Source: Nocardioides sp. Root240 (lineage in GTDB: Bacteria; Actinomycetota; Actinomycetes; Propionibacteriales; Nocardioidaceae). Taken from it: a stretch of 64,000 bases of DNA. The position numbers and the translations under genes were made by a program. The notes below the pieces were generated by a model. The model saw only the letters and a list, made by a program, of their open reading frames with translations. It was not told the DNA's origin and did not search any database. The stretch spans positions 229,859 to 293,858 of the forward strand of contig NZ_LMIT01000011.1 of assembly GCF_001428825.1 (NCBI RefSeq), read 5' to 3'. Shown here in pieces: positions 24,660 through 35,580 of this stretch (its first letter is position 1; every line of letters starts with the position of its first letter).

Positions 24660-25733
24660 GTGGTCGCGTCGGCCGATCCCCGACTTCGCGAGACACTCGC
24701 GTCCATCGCCCCGGGCACCTCCCTGCGCGACGGGCTCGAGCGCATCCTCCGCGGCCGCACCGGCGCGCTGATCGTGCTCGGCCAGGACAAGCTCGTCGAG
24801 ACGCTGTGCACCGGCGGCTTCGAGCTCGACGTCCCCTTCACGGCCACGGCGCTGCGCGAGCTCGCCAAGATGGACGGCGCGATCATCGTCGACACCGGTG
24901 CCAACCGGATCATCCGTGCGGCCGTCCACCTGATGCCCGACCAGACGATCCCGTCGGAGGAGACCGGCACCCGCCACCGCACGGCCGACCGCGTCGCCAA
25001 GCAGACCGGCCACCCGGTCATCTCGGTGTCGCAGTCGATGCAGATCATCGCGGCGTACGTCGGCGACACCCGCCACGTGCTGGAGGACTCCGGGCAGATC
25101 CTGTCCCGCGCCAACCAGGCGCTGGCGACGCTCGAGCGCTACAAGCTCCGCCTCGACGAGGTGTCGAGCACCCTGTCCGCGCTGGAGATCGAGGACCTCG
25201 TCACCGTCCGCGACGTCGCCGTCGTCGCCCAGCGCCTGGAGATGGTCACCCGGATCGCGCGCGAGATCGAGGACTACGTCCTCGAGCTCGGCACCGACGG
25301 CCGCCTGCTCGCGTTGCAGCTCGAGGAGCTGATCACCGGCGTCGACACCGAGCGTGAGCTGGTGATCCGCGACTACGTCCCCTCCCGCCGCCGCAGCCGC
25401 GACCCACTGGAGCTGCTCGGCAAGCTCGAGCTGCTGTCCGCCACCGACCTGGTCGACCCGTCGGCCGTGGCGAAGGTGCTCGGCATCGGCACCGGCGAGC
25501 ACCTCGACGGCGCCGTCGCCCCGCGCGGGTACCGCCTGCTCACCAAGGTCCCCCGGCTGCCGTCGAACGTCGTCGAGGGCCTCGTCGACCACTTCGGCAC
25601 GCTGCAGAAGCTGCTGTCGGCCGGCATCGACGACCTGCAGGCCGTCGAGGGCGTCGGCGAGCTGCGCGCGCGCAGCGTGCGCGAGGGCCTCAGCCGGCTC
25701 GCCGAGTCGACGATCCTCGAGCGCTACGTCTGA
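24660..25733 (+). CDS. disA: DNA integrity scanning diadenylate cyclase DisA
   Basis: DisA (357 residues) makes cyclic di-AMP from two ATP and scans DNA for branched structures. The N-terminal DAC domain has DGA (residues 72-74) and RHRTA (105-109), the catalytic motifs. A helical spine (about 145-290) and a C-terminal HhH domain (about 290-357; [19 protein letters not shown]) follow. The GTG start is preceded by GAGGAG. In many actinobacteria radA lies directly upstream; here it does not, and disA stands alone, divergent from a HIT-like gene. A hairpin follows the stop. Confidence 0.96.
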   Translation: MVASADPRLRETLASIAPGTSLRDGLERILRGRTGALIVLGQDKLVETLCTGGFELDVPFTATALRELAKMDGAIIVDTGANRIIRAAVHLMPDQTIPSEETGTRHRTADRVAKQTGHPVISVSQSMQIIAAYVGDTRHVLEDSGQILSRANQALATLERYKLRLDEVSSTLSALEIEDLVTVRDVAVVAQRLEMVTRIAREIEDYVLELGTDGRLLALQLEELITGVDTERELVIRDYVPSRRRSRDPLELLGKLELLSATDLVDPSAVAKVLGIGTGEHLDGAVAPRGYRLLTKVPRLPSNVVEGLVDHFGTLQKLLSAGIDDLQAVEGVGELRARSVREGLSRLAESTILERYV

Positions 25734-25752
25734 CCCCGGTCCGGGCCGGGTC
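25732..25752. terminator. bidirectional hairpin between disA and the FkbM gene
   Basis: GACC(C)CGG and CCGGGTC pair with one bulged base and a six-base loop. The hairpin starts inside the disA stop and touches the stop codon of the convergent FkbM gene. Confidence 0.42.
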
Positions 25753-26491
25753 AGACGACCCGGAACGCCGTGTTGTGGTGGACCCGCTCCGCGGCCTGGT
25801 AGCCGAGCGGCAGCAGGTGCTCGGCGAGCCACTCCTCGCTCGGGACGGACTCGAGCAGGATCAGCGGCCGGCACCGCCGGATGGTCTCGAGCGCGCCCTC
25901 GAGAGCCGCCTGCTCGTGGCCCTCGACGTCGAGCTGGAGGACCGAAAGGGTGCGGTCGGCGGGGACCCGGGAGTCGATCGAGTCGATCGCCACCTCGACC
26001 GTCGCGCTCTGGCCGCTCAGCTCCTCGCCGTCCCACCGCAGCCGGCTGGCCCCTCCCCGAGGCACACCGTCCGCGTTGACCGTGAGCAGCTCGCTCCGGC
26101 CCGGCCCGGGCCCGAGGCCGAGGCACTCCAGCTGCACGTTGTCGATCTGGTTGAGCTCCAGCGTCTTGAGCGCGCACTCGAAGTTGTCCGGGTTCGGCTC
26201 GAAGGCGTAGATCCGGGCGCCCGGTGCGAGGGCCGAGGAGAGTCCCGGGAGGAAGTCACCGAAGAAGGTGCCCGCGTGGACGACGTCGCCCTCACCGCAC
26301 TCGCTGCGGATCAATGCGATGGTGTCCGGCTCGTAGACCTGCCCGGCGAGGATCTTGCGGGCCGCCCGGCGGTGCGCCGAGGAGCGCGGGATCGCGTACT
26401 TCCCGTACATGTTCTCGGCCGTGAGGTGGTCCGGCTCGGCCGGCTCCTGCACGGACCGTCGCCTGTCGAGCCAACGCCTGATGATCGTCAC
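25751..26491 (-). CDS. FkbM-family SAM-dependent methyltransferase
   Basis: The 246-residue protein is a Rossmann-fold O-methyltransferase of the FkbM family. The SAM-binding region is GDVVHAGTFFGDFLPGLSSAL followed by ARIYAFEPNPDNFECALKTLE, and IDSRVPADRTLSVLQLDVEGHE contains the typical DVEGxE motif. Such enzymes often methylate sugars of surface glycans or natural products. The GTG start lies seven bases after TAGACT. It has no partner genes nearby, so the substrate is open. Confidence 0.85.
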   Translation of the reverse strand: MTIIRRWLDRRRSVQEPAEPDHLTAENMYGKYAIPRSSAHRRAARKILAGQVYEPDTIALIRSECGEGDVVHAGTFFGDFLPGLSSALAPGARIYAFEPNPDNFECALKTLELNQIDNVQLECLGLGPGPGRSELLTVNADGVPRGGASRLRWDGEELSGQSATVEVAIDSIDSRVPADRTLSVLQLDVEGHEQAALEGALETIRRCRPLILLESVPSEEWLAEHLLPLGYQAAERVHHNTAFRVV

Positions 26492-26498
26492 CCGTCGG

Positions 26499-26504
26499 AG
26501 TCTA
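26499..26504 (-). promoter_or_regulatory. candidate -10 box of the FkbM gene (TAGACT)
   Basis: TAGACT ends seven bases before the GTG start; a leaderless transcript is likely. Confidence 0.38.
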
Positions 26505-26531
26505 GGTGGCGGCCCTCATCGCGGGGGCGCT

Positions 26532-27272
26532 CTAGTTGACGGGCTTCCTCGGCTTCTTGGTCGAGGTCGCCTTCGGGGTCGCCTTCGGCGTGACCACGAC
26601 CGTCCTCGTCGCCGGGGCCACCAGCGAGAACTCCGCGCTGCCCGGCTCGCCGCCGAGGGCCGCAGCCTCGATCGTGTAGTCGCCCGGCATCACCCAGTCG
26701 GTACGGCGCGAGCAGTTGGCCGCCGACTCCTTGGCGTTCCAGGTGAGCTCGACGAGCGTCGCCACCGAGCGTCGTACGACGACCGACTGGGTCGGCACCG
26801 CCCGCGGGCACTGCTGGGTCGTCCAGACCTCGCGGCTGCCGTCGGAGATCTTCGTCGTCACGGTGCTCCGTGAGACCTCCCACGTGCAGGCCTCGGACTC
26901 CAGCGTCTGCAGCGACAGGGTCAGCGTCACGTCGCCGCCCGCCTCGGCGCCCTTGGCCACCGACGGCGTCACGACGATGTCGGGCGCCTCGCAGGGGCCG
27001 TCAGGCTGGGCGAGGGTGGGCTTCGCGGTGGCGCCCTTCGACGCGGTGCCGGTCGCGGTCGCGTCGGTGGCCTGCTCCCCCGCCGTCACGGTCCGGGTCG
27101 CCGTCGGCACCTGGGCTCCGGCCTGCTCGGCGACCGGCGCGTCGTCGTCGGACGCGTCGCTGCTCCCGGTCAGCCACCGGGCGATCACGAAGACCAGCGC
27201 GAAGGCGACACCGAGCACGAACACCCGCCGGCGCCAGTAGACACCGGGCGGCAGCGGGCGGGCGGACGACAT
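26532..27272 (-). CDS. membrane-anchored hypothetical protein
   Basis: A 246-residue protein with a short cytoplasmic N-terminus, one membrane segment (about residues 17-36) and an extracytoplasmic region. That region is a threonine/alanine-rich linker followed by a beta-rich domain with paired cysteines (GPCEAPDIVV, EACTWEVS, QQCPRAV, AANCSRR). It ends in a basic proline/lysine tail (VTPKATPKATSTKKPRKP). No family was recognised. The ATG at 27272 is chosen because TACCGT then lies seven bases upstream and the membrane segment is properly placed. Divergent from mutY. Confidence 0.65.
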   Translation of the reverse strand: MSSARPLPPGVYWRRRVFVLGVAFALVFVIARWLTGSSDASDDDAPVAEQAGAQVPTATRTVTAGEQATDATATGTASKGATAKPTLAQPDGPCEAPDIVVTPSVAKGAEAGGDVTLTLSLQTLESEACTWEVSRSTVTTKISDGSREVWTTQQCPRAVPTQSVVVRRSVATLVELTWNAKESAANCSRRTDWVMPGDYTIEAAALGGEPGSAEFSLVAPATRTVVVTPKATPKATSTKKPRKPVN

Positions 27273-27279
27273 GGACACG

Positions 27280-27285
27280 ACGGTA
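27280..27285 (-). promoter_or_regulatory. candidate -10 box (TACCGT)
   Basis: TACCGT lies seven bases before the ATG of the membrane-anchored protein gene. Confidence 0.3.
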
Positions 27286-27358
27286 GTCAGCGCGTGCCCG
27301 CGATCGGGGGTGCCCCGCCGACCGGCGCCGAAGTCGACGGAGGTCACAATGGCGTGCG

Positions 27359-28237
27359 ATGACGACGACTGATGACGCGCTGGTCGAGCCGATCCTGGAC
27401 TGGTACGACACCCACCAGCGCGACCTGCCCTGGCGGCGCCCCGAGGCCTCGCCCTGGTCGGTGCTCGTCAGCGAGTTCATGCTGCAGCAGACCCCGGTCG
27501 TGCGAGTGCTCCCCGTGCACGAGGCGTGGTTGCAGCGCTGGCCGACGCCGGCCGCGCTCGCAGCCGAGTCGTCCGGTGAGGCGGTCCGCGCGTGGGGCCG
27601 CCTCGGGTACCCCCGCCGCGCGCTTCGGCTCCACGCCGCGGCCGTCGCCATCACGCAGGACCACGGCGGCGAGGTCCCGGCGTCGTACGACGACCTGCTC
27701 GCCCTGCCCGGGGTCGGCGACTACACCGCGGCGGCGGTCGCCGCCTTCGCCTACGGCCAGCGCCAGGTGGTGCTCGACACCAACGTCCGTCGGGTGCTCG
27801 CCCGCGCGGTCACCGGCGTCGAGTTCCCCGCCCGCTCGGTCAACCGCGCCGAGCGCGACCTCGGCGCCTCCCTCCTGCCCGAGGACGCCCCGACCGCCGC
27901 GACCTGGTCGGTCGCCGTCATGGAGCTCGGTGCGCTGGTCTGCACCGCCGACCGGCCCCGCTGCGACGCCTGCCCGGTCCGCGCGACCTGTGCCTGGCAG
28001 GCCGCCGGCGCCCCGGCGTACGACGGCCCGCCCCGGCCCGTCCAGGGCTACGCCGGCACCGACCGACAGTGCCGCGGCCGCCTGCTCGCCGTCCTCCGCG
28101 ACACCCCCGGCGCCGTGCCCAGGGCCCGCCTCGACGCGGTCTGGGACGCAGCCGAGCAGCGCGAGCGCGCGCTCGCCTCGCTCGTCGCGGACGGTCTTGT
28201 CGTCCGCACCGGCGACGGTCGCTACGCCCTGCCCTGA
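27359..28237 (+). CDS. mutY: A/G-specific adenine glycosylase
   Basis: MutY (292 residues) removes adenine mispaired with 8-oxoguanine and so prevents G:C to T:A mutation. The HhH-GPD core is present: the catalytic glutamate Glu39 in SEFMLQQTPV, the hairpin LPGVGDYTAAAVAAFAYG, and the catalytic aspartate in VVLDTNVRRVL. The [4Fe-4S] cluster loop reads C-x6-C-x2-C-x5-C (CTADRPRCDACPVRATC). It is shorter than the enterobacterial enzyme and lacks a complete NUDIX-like 8-oxoG recognition domain, as is usual in actinobacteria. A hairpin follows the stop directly. Confidence 0.95.
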   Translation: MTTTDDALVEPILDWYDTHQRDLPWRRPEASPWSVLVSEFMLQQTPVVRVLPVHEAWLQRWPTPAALAAESSGEAVRAWGRLGYPRRALRLHAAAVAITQDHGGEVPASYDDLLALPGVGDYTAAAVAAFAYGQRQVVLDTNVRRVLARAVTGVEFPARSVNRAERDLGASLLPEDAPTAATWSVAVMELGALVCTADRPRCDACPVRATCAWQAAGAPAYDGPPRPVQGYAGTDRQCRGRLLAVLRDTPGAVPRARLDAVWDAAEQRERALASLVADGLVVRTGDGRYALP

Positions 28238-28259
28238 GGACGGTGCCGTCCCTCGAGGG
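28238..28259. terminator. hairpins after mutY
   Basis: GGACGG-TG-CCGTCC (28238-28251) starts right at the stop, and the 10-bp palindrome CCCTCGAGGG (28250-28259) follows. They lie between convergent mutY and the lipoprotein gene, so they may end both transcripts. Confidence 0.45.
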
Positions 28260-28280
28260 CGGCTCCGGCCCAGACTGGGA

Positions 28281-29249
28281 TCAGTCGCGGGCGATGGAGA
28301 CCGAGCGCCGGGCGTCGACGCCCCACAGGTCGGCGTCGAGCACCATCACGGCGCTCTCGTCGACCGGCAGGTCGAAGTACCGGGTGGTCACCAGGGTCGC
28401 CGCGGTGTCCGGCGTGGGCGCGGCGCCGATCGAGGGATCTGGCAGCACCGCCTCACCGTCGTCGAGGGTGGTGTCGAGGTGCAGCCGGCTGAACGGTGGC
28501 ACGCGGCCGCCGACCCGGACGTCGACCACGTTGATGCGGATGTCGACCGCCACGAACGTCCGTCCCTGCGCGGCCCAGCCGAGGCCGGGCAGGTACGGCG
28601 AGAAGGTCGGTGCCGTCCGGCACCTCACCTCGACGGTGGAGCCGGCGCGTGTCTCCCAGCCGCGTCCGCAGTCCTCACCGTCACCGCGACCCGCGCGACC
28701 GTCGTAGTAGGCGTCGGCGGCGCTCGGTTCGCGCTGGCCGTCCGCGTCGATGCGCTGCTCGAGACCGTCGTAGGACACGGTCACGGTGAGCTCGTCACGT
28801 TCGTCCGAGGTCATCGGGACCCAGGTGGTCGTCGGCGCCCTGCGGACGCGGCCCTCGTCCACGGCGTACGGCGTGGGCAGCGCCACGCTCCGCGAGCCGA
28901 GCTCCACCCGCAGGTCGGCCACCAGGGCCGCCCCACCGACGAGGTCGCTGACGCCCTCCTCGGCGGAGTCCTCCAGCCGGGCCGAGACCGGGACGTAGCG
29001 GTGGTCGCCCGTCGCGTCGTGCTGGGTGCCGTCCGCCGCTCGGTCGTCGGCCACGCTGTCCGCGCCGTCGCCGATCGTCAGCACGACAGCCCCCACCGGC
29101 AGCTCCACGGTCACGGTGTCACCCGACGCGCCGGCCTCGTAGCGGCCGGCGACCGGGTCGAGGTCCTGGCGGTCGTCCCCACACCCGGCGAGGGCACCCG
29201 CGCCCAGCACCAGCACCGCCGCCCAGACGGGCAGGACCGGCGCCCTCAT
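28281..29249 (-). CDS. putative lipoprotein, last gene of the WXG-like operon
   Basis: A 322-residue protein with a lipoprotein signal (hydrophobic residues 4-20, lipobox LAGC at about 20-23), so it should be anchored outside the membrane. The mature part is beta-rich and acidic, with repeated VTVELPVGAVVL-, VADLRVELG- and FVAVDIRINVV-like strands. No family was recognised. Its ATG overlaps the preceding stop (ATGA). It is the fourth gene of an operon that starts with WXG-like proteins, so a role at the surface with these proteins is inferred. Confidence 0.7.
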   Translation of the reverse strand: MRAPVLPVWAAVLVLGAGALAGCGDDRQDLDPVAGRYEAGASGDTVTVELPVGAVVLTIGDGADSVADDRAADGTQHDATGDHRYVPVSARLEDSAEEGVSDLVGGAALVADLRVELGSRSVALPTPYAVDEGRVRRAPTTTWVPMTSDERDELTVTVSYDGLEQRIDADGQREPSAADAYYDGRAGRGDGEDCGRGWETRAGSTVEVRCRTAPTFSPYLPGLGWAAQGRTFVAVDIRINVVDVRVGGRVPPFSRLHLDTTLDDGEAVLPDPSIGAAPTPDTAATLVTTRYFDLPVDESAVMVLDADLWGVDARRSVSIARD

Positions 29250-29749
29250 CGGTCGCCGGCTTCCCTGGCGACCTGCGCCTTGAGCCGCAGCACCTGCTGG
29301 AAGTAGCTGTCGAGCAGCGCCGACGCCGCCCGGCCGATCGCGACGCCCAGGCCGTGCTCGTCGAAGGCGTGGTGCACGCCGTCGGGCAGGACGAGGACGA
29401 AGCCCTGCATGCCGACGGTCGAGAGGCGCACCCCGCCGTACTCCCCCTCGGCATGGATCCCGAGAACGCCCTCGGCGACCGCCTCCCGGCGAGGGGTCAT
29501 CAGACGCGGCGGGCCGGCGACCGGGTCCGGCACGACACGGCCCTGGAGGTCCCAGTAGGCCCTCATCCGATCGACGTACAGGCGCGCCAGCACCTGCTGC
29601 ACGGTGCTCTCGAGCTCGGCCACGCTGGTGCGTTCGACGTACCCGGGCTCGAACCACACCCGCACGTCGCGGCGTCCGGAGATCTCCGCGTGCACCTGGT
29701 CGTCACGGCTGTGGGCGCCCGCGTGCAGCTCGTCGATCGAACGCCTCAC
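29246..29749 (-). CDS. YbaB/EbfC-like domain protein of the WXG-like operon
   Basis: The 167-residue protein starts with a region (about residues 1-60) like the YbaB/EbfC-type domain often encoded next to ESX genes: VHAEISGRRDVRVWFEPGYVE, then a long helix with STVQQVLARLYVDRMRAYW. The C-terminal half (GIHAEGEYGGVRLSTVGMQGF, LLDSYFQQVLRLKAQVA) was not recognised. The GTG start overlaps the upstream stop (GTGA) and the stop overlaps the lipoprotein ATG, so the three genes are tightly coupled. Family assignment is tentative. Confidence 0.6.
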   Translation of the reverse strand: MRRSIDELHAGAHSRDDQVHAEISGRRDVRVWFEPGYVERTSVAELESTVQQVLARLYVDRMRAYWDLQGRVVPDPVAGPPRLMTPRREAVAEGVLGIHAEGEYGGVRLSTVGMQGFVLVLPDGVHHAFDEHGLGVAIGRAASALLDSYFQQVLRLKAQVAREAGDR

Positions 29750-30750
29750 GAAGGCACCCAGGTGATCCCGTCGGAGTCGTCGCCCGGCCGGCCGATCAGG
29801 CCACGGTCGGTGTCGACCGTCGCCAGGCTCGGGCGCGGCGGGACGAAGTCGCCGCCGTACGACGACAGTGCGGCGAGCGCCGCGTCCATGCCGGTGGCGA
29901 TCGACTGCTCCACGCGCGCGATCCGGCCGGTCAACGTGCTGACGGCCTGCTCGGCCTGCTTCAGCACCTCCTCGGGCGTGTCCGCGGAGTGTGCTTCGGA
30001 GTCCGGGTCGGTCTCCAGCTTCGAGCCGCCGACCGCGGTGGCGGCGTCGAAGGTCGCCGAGATCGTCCCGTGCACCTTCTCGGCCTGCTCGACGGCCTCC
30101 TTGGTGATCGAGGTGGCACCGGCCGAGACGGCGAGGCCGGCGACGCCGATGAAGGGCACCGCGACGGTCGCGACCAGGCTGGCCGCCTTGAGCGCCATCG
30201 CCCAGTCGTCGGCGTTGCACTCGTAGCAGTTCTCGAGCGCGTGCTTGGTCTCGCTGTAGATCTCCTCGAGGTTGTCGGGGACCTTCGACCACACGACCTT
30301 CAGGCTCTCGTAGCCGCCCTTGAGGACCGCGATCGCGTTGTAGACGTTGTTCATGCGCAGGTTGAACGGCAGCACGTGCTTGCTGATGAACTCGTCAGCC
30401 GCGACGCCGTCCCACTCGCCGATGAAGCCGGCCGCGGTGAGCAGCTCGGTCAGCTCGGTGTTCGACGGGATGATCTTGCCGCCCGGGTCGTCGAAGTTGC
30501 CCGAGTTGACGTGGTAGAGCGCCTGCTCGAGGTTGGCGATCTTGGAGTCCCACTGGCTTCCGTCGGGATACCAGTAGAAGTCCGAGAACAGGCTCACGAA
30601 CCCCTCCAGGCCCGCGCCGTAGTCGACGTCGCCGTAGGTGTCGCCCGTCTCGAGGTTGTAGGAGTCGCCGTACATGTCCTCCTTCGCCTTCTTGGCGATC
30701 TCGAACAGGCTCTGGCCCTTGGCGCTGAGGTCGTCGTAGTGGGAGCTCAT
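29746..30750 (-). CDS. ESX-like (WXG variant) protein with a central hydrophobic segment
   Basis: The 334-residue protein begins with a long helical region of WXG/LXG type. WDGVAADEF (about residue 115) resembles a WxG turn with following helix, and a Cys pair ENCYEC follows. A hydrophobic, glycine-rich segment (about 190-216; ATVAVPFIGVAGLAVSAGATS) could insert in a membrane. The C-terminus is acidic and ends with a proline-rich stretch (GDFVPPRPSLATVD). There is no signal peptide, so export, if any, would need a type VII system, which is not encoded in this window. The start forms a TGATG with the upstream stop. Confidence 0.65.
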   Translation of the reverse strand: MSSHYDDLSAKGQSLFEIAKKAKEDMYGDSYNLETGDTYGDVDYGAGLEGFVSLFSDFYWYPDGSQWDSKIANLEQALYHVNSGNFDDPGGKIIPSNTELTELLTAAGFIGEWDGVAADEFISKHVLPFNLRMNNVYNAIAVLKGGYESLKVVWSKVPDNLEEIYSETKHALENCYECNADDWAMALKAASLVATVAVPFIGVAGLAVSAGATSITKEAVEQAEKVHGTISATFDAATAVGGSKLETDPDSEAHSADTPEEVLKQAEQAVSTLTGRIARVEQSIATGMDAALAALSSYGGDFVPPRPSLATVDTDRGLIGRPGDDSDGITWVPS

Positions 30751-31118
30751 CAGTGGCCCTCGACCTGCTGGATCTGCTTCTTCCGGTTGTTGAGCTCGTC
30801 GCGGGCGGCCTGGTCGGTGGCGGCGTAGTCGTTGGCCACCAGCACCAGCGCCTCGCCGACCTCGCGGAAGTTGCGCGCATTGGTCACCAGCATGGTGTGC
30901 AGCTTGCTGGCGTAGCTCTCGATGGCGGCGGCCGGACCGTTCGCCCCGTCAGGCGCACCCCAGCCTCCGCTGCGGTAGAGGTCTCCCGCCTCGGAGGGCA
31001 CGTTGTTCGCGGCCGCCTCCATGTGGCCGACCACCGTCTCCCCGATGTGGTACTTGCCTGCCCACCACAAGCGCGACAGGTCGACCCCGAGGTCGTACCC
31101 GCTTTCCGGACCAGCCAT
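30750..31118 (-). CDS. WXG100-like small protein
   Basis: A 122-residue, helix-rich protein, the first gene of the operon. It has the features of EsxA-like proteins: no signal peptide, a helix pair around RSGGWGAPDGANGP (about residues 51-64), and a long C-terminal helix (YASKLHTMLVTNARNFREVG to the end). The turn has WG rather than the standard WxG, so this is a divergent member. GGGAG at five bases upstream supports the ATG at 31118 rather than the GTG two codons earlier. It lies downstream of the strong clpC terminator and so probably has its own promoter. Confidence 0.62.
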   Translation of the reverse strand: MAGPESGYDLGVDLSRLWWAGKYHIGETVVGHMEAAANNVPSEAGDLYRSGGWGAPDGANGPAAAIESYASKLHTMLVTNARNFREVGEALVLVANDYAATDQAARDELNNRKKQIQQVEGH

Positions 31119-31185
31119 CTTCACTCCCGAGTGTGTTGCCGCGGACGATGATCGAGACCTACCCCTGCCGGGCAGCCCAAAACCG

Positions 31186-31218
31186 ACCCGACCCGCCGCG
31201 TGGCACGCGACGGGTCGG
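31186..31218 (-). terminator. strong terminator of clpC
   Basis: Nine-base arms CCCGACCCG / CGGGTCGGG are extended by CGCGT / ACGCG beyond one mismatch, with loop GGC. On the minus strand the hairpin is followed by TCGG and then TTTT (complement of 31178-31181). It lies 15 bases past the clpC stop. Confidence 0.75.
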
Positions 31219-31232
31219 GATGCGGTCGAGGG

Positions 31233-33800
<2,568 letters not shown>

Positions 33801-33876
33801 CTGCACGCTCCTCACACGTCCTGGGGGTGTTCACGGGATACAACCCCGCTCACACCCTACGCGTTCCGCAGAAACG

Positions 33877-33913
33877 GATCGGGTCCGTCCGCTGAGAGCG
33901 AACGGACCCGATC
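33877..33913 (-). terminator. terminator of lsr2
   Basis: A 17-base-pair stem (GATCGGGTCCGTTCGCT with AGCGGACGGACCCGATC, one G-U pair) and loop CTC lie 31 bases past the lsr2 stop and upstream of clpC. A short TTT follows on the minus strand. Bases 33816-33876 hold the clpC leader; no certain promoter was identified. Confidence 0.65.
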
Positions 33914-33943
33914 GCGGTGTCCGGCGGAGCCGGGACGCGGGCC

Positions 33944-34294
33944 TCAGTGCGCGGCGTCGTAGGCCTCTCGTACGTCGGCCGGGATGCGGCCGCGCTCGGG
34001 GACGGCGTGGCCGTTGTCGCGGGCCCACTCCCGGATCTCCTTGGCCGAGGCACCGCCGGCCGCGCCGGAGCCGGCACTCGCGGCCCGGCCACCACCGTTG
34101 CGTCGCGGGGCGCCGGCACGACCGACCTTGCGACCGTGGCCGAGGTAGGGAGCGAGCGCCTCACGCAGCGCCTCGGCGTGCGCGTCGTTGAGGTCGATCT
34201 CGTAATTCGCACCGTCGAGCCCGAAATTGACGGTCTGCGTGGCATCGCTGCCGTCGATGTCGTCGACGAGAATGATGTTGACCTTTTGCGCCAT
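33944..34294 (-). CDS. lsr2: Lsr2-family nucleoid-associated protein
   Basis: Lsr2 (116 residues) is the H-NS-like protein of actinobacteria that binds AT-rich DNA, bridges it and silences foreign genes. The N-terminal dimerisation domain (MAQKVNIILVDDIDGSDATQ) and the C-terminal AT-hook-like domain (IREWARDNGHAVPERGRIPADV, with the RGR motif that enters the minor groove) are both present. The ATG follows GGAAAG. Its own upstream region (34295-34400) is clearly more AT-rich than the surroundings, which would suit autoregulation. Surface-glycan island A begins on its other side. Confidence 0.96.
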   Translation of the reverse strand: MAQKVNIILVDDIDGSDATQTVNFGLDGANYEIDLNDAHAEALREALAPYLGHGRKVGRAGAPRRNGGGRAASAGSGAAGGASAKEIREWARDNGHAVPERGRIPADVREAYDAAH

Positions 34295-34418
34295 GAAGTC
34301 GACTTTCCTTTGAAAAGGGAATGTTCGGATATGAATTCACATAATGGCACAGCTATTCGATTTACCCGCGCACCCGATATCGGCACCTGTCGGAATCGGA
34401 GCAGCGAGGGTCGTTCAC

Positions 34419-34424
34419 TAGGAT
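34419..34424 (+). promoter_or_regulatory. candidate -10 box of the first DUF6270 gene (TAGGAT)
   Basis: TAGGAT lies seven bases before the ATG and suggests a leaderless transcript. The region between here and lsr2 (34295-34400) is AT-rich and carries the divergent lsr2 promoter, not pinpointed. Confidence 0.4.
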
Positions 34425-34431
34425 CGCCGCC

Positions 34432-35580
34432 ATGGCCGACGCACCGACGAAGACCGTCTCCGTCCTCGGCAGCTGCATCTCCCGCGACAACTTCAACCGA
34501 CGCTTCAACCCCGGCTACAAGCGGTGGTACAGCGTCGGGGCCACGACCAACCAGAGCTCGATGATCGCCCTGATGTCGCCGCCCATCGACGAGCCCTGGG
34601 AGCCGTTGGAGCCGATGAAGCCCTACGGGCTGTGGAACGTCGGCTCCGACCTGTCGCGCGAGATCCTGACGCTGCTGCCGCAGGAGCGTCCCGACGTCGT
34701 GGTCCTCGACTTCTTCGGCGACGTCCACTTCGGGGTCCTGCGCCTGGCCGACGGCCGCTACCTCACCGACAACCGCTGGCGGGTCCGCAAGACCGATCTC
34801 CACCAGCGGGTGCTGGACGCTCCCGGCACCGAGCGGATCCGCTGGCAGGACGACGCCGAGCGCTACTTCGACCTCTGGGTCGAGGCGATGGACCGCTTCG
34901 CCGCCTTCCTGGCCGCCGAGGTGCCCGACACGCAGGTGGTCCTGCACTGCGGGTTCAACGTCGACGCGGTCATCCCGTCGGGAGGCACGCTGGCCTCCCC
35001 GATGCCGCCGCGGCGCCGGCGGGGCGCACGGGCGGGCTCGCAGTTCTGGCACCGGCTCAACGAGCACGCCCGGTCCGCCTACGGGTGGGACCACATCGAC
35101 CTGGGCGAGGAGCACTGGGTCACCTTCGAGGACCACCCGTGGAACGCCATGGCGGTGCACTACACCTACGACTACTACCCGCGCTTCCTTGCCGAGCTCG
35201 ACCGACTGGTCCTGCGCCGCGAGGTCGACCCCGACACTGCTGCGGGGATCGACGCGGTCGCCGCGGCCGCCGCGGACCACGTCCTCGCGGTGGCGCAGTG
35301 GCACCGGCAGTCGATCGCGCGGGCCGAGGCGCTGGCCGCCGAGCGCGAGCGACCCCGGTGGAAGCGCCTGCTCCGCCCGGGCGACGTCCCGGCGCCGCCG
35401 GCGCCGCCCCCGCTCGACGGCGCCGCCCGGGCCGAGGAGCTGCTGGCCGAGGTACGACGGCGGGTGGACGAGGCGACGTACCCCCGGGTCGAGAGGCTGG
35501 TCACCAGCGCGCGGACGCACGCCGACTGGCTCCTCGAGGCCGTGCCGGACGGAGCGGTCAGGCCGGCCGGACGCGGCTGA
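34432..35580 (+). CDS. DUF6270-family protein (SGNH-like), island A copy
   Basis: The 382-residue protein starts with VSVLGSCISRDNF (residues 9-21), the block that defines DUF6270, with a GSC(I/V)SRD core resembling the first block of SGNH hydrolases. Later blocks include SSMIALMSPPI, PDVVVLDFFGDVHFGV, and VHYTYDYYPRFLAELDRL. No signal peptide or membrane segment is visible. The family is uncharacterised but recurs in surface-polysaccharide clusters. A second member is encoded at 51699-52436 with the same blocks in order. The 3' end overlaps the convergent GT2 gene by 23 bases. Confidence 0.78.
   Translation: MADAPTKTVSVLGSCISRDNFNRRFNPGYKRWYSVGATTNQSSMIALMSPPIDEPWEPLEPMKPYGLWNVGSDLSREILTLLPQERPDVVVLDFFGDVHFGVLRLADGRYLTDNRWRVRKTDLHQRVLDAPGTERIRWQDDAERYFDLWVEAMDRFAAFLAAEVPDTQVVLHCGFNVDAVIPSGGTLASPMPPRRRRGARAGSQFWHRLNEHARSAYGWDHIDLGEEHWVTFEDHPWNAMAVHYTYDYYPRFLAELDRLVLRREVDPDTAAGIDAVAAAAADHVLAVAQWHRQSIARAEALAAERERPRWKRLLRPGDVPAPPAPPPLDGAARAEELLAEVRRRVDEATYPRVERLVTSARTHADWLLEAVPDGAVRPAGRG

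Noticed and set aside
33890..33906. TTCGC-N5-GCG-like sequence upstream of clpC that resembles a ClgR operator
   Set aside because: It coincides with the tip of the lsr2 terminator hairpin, which explains its symmetry; no independent evidence for ClgR control.
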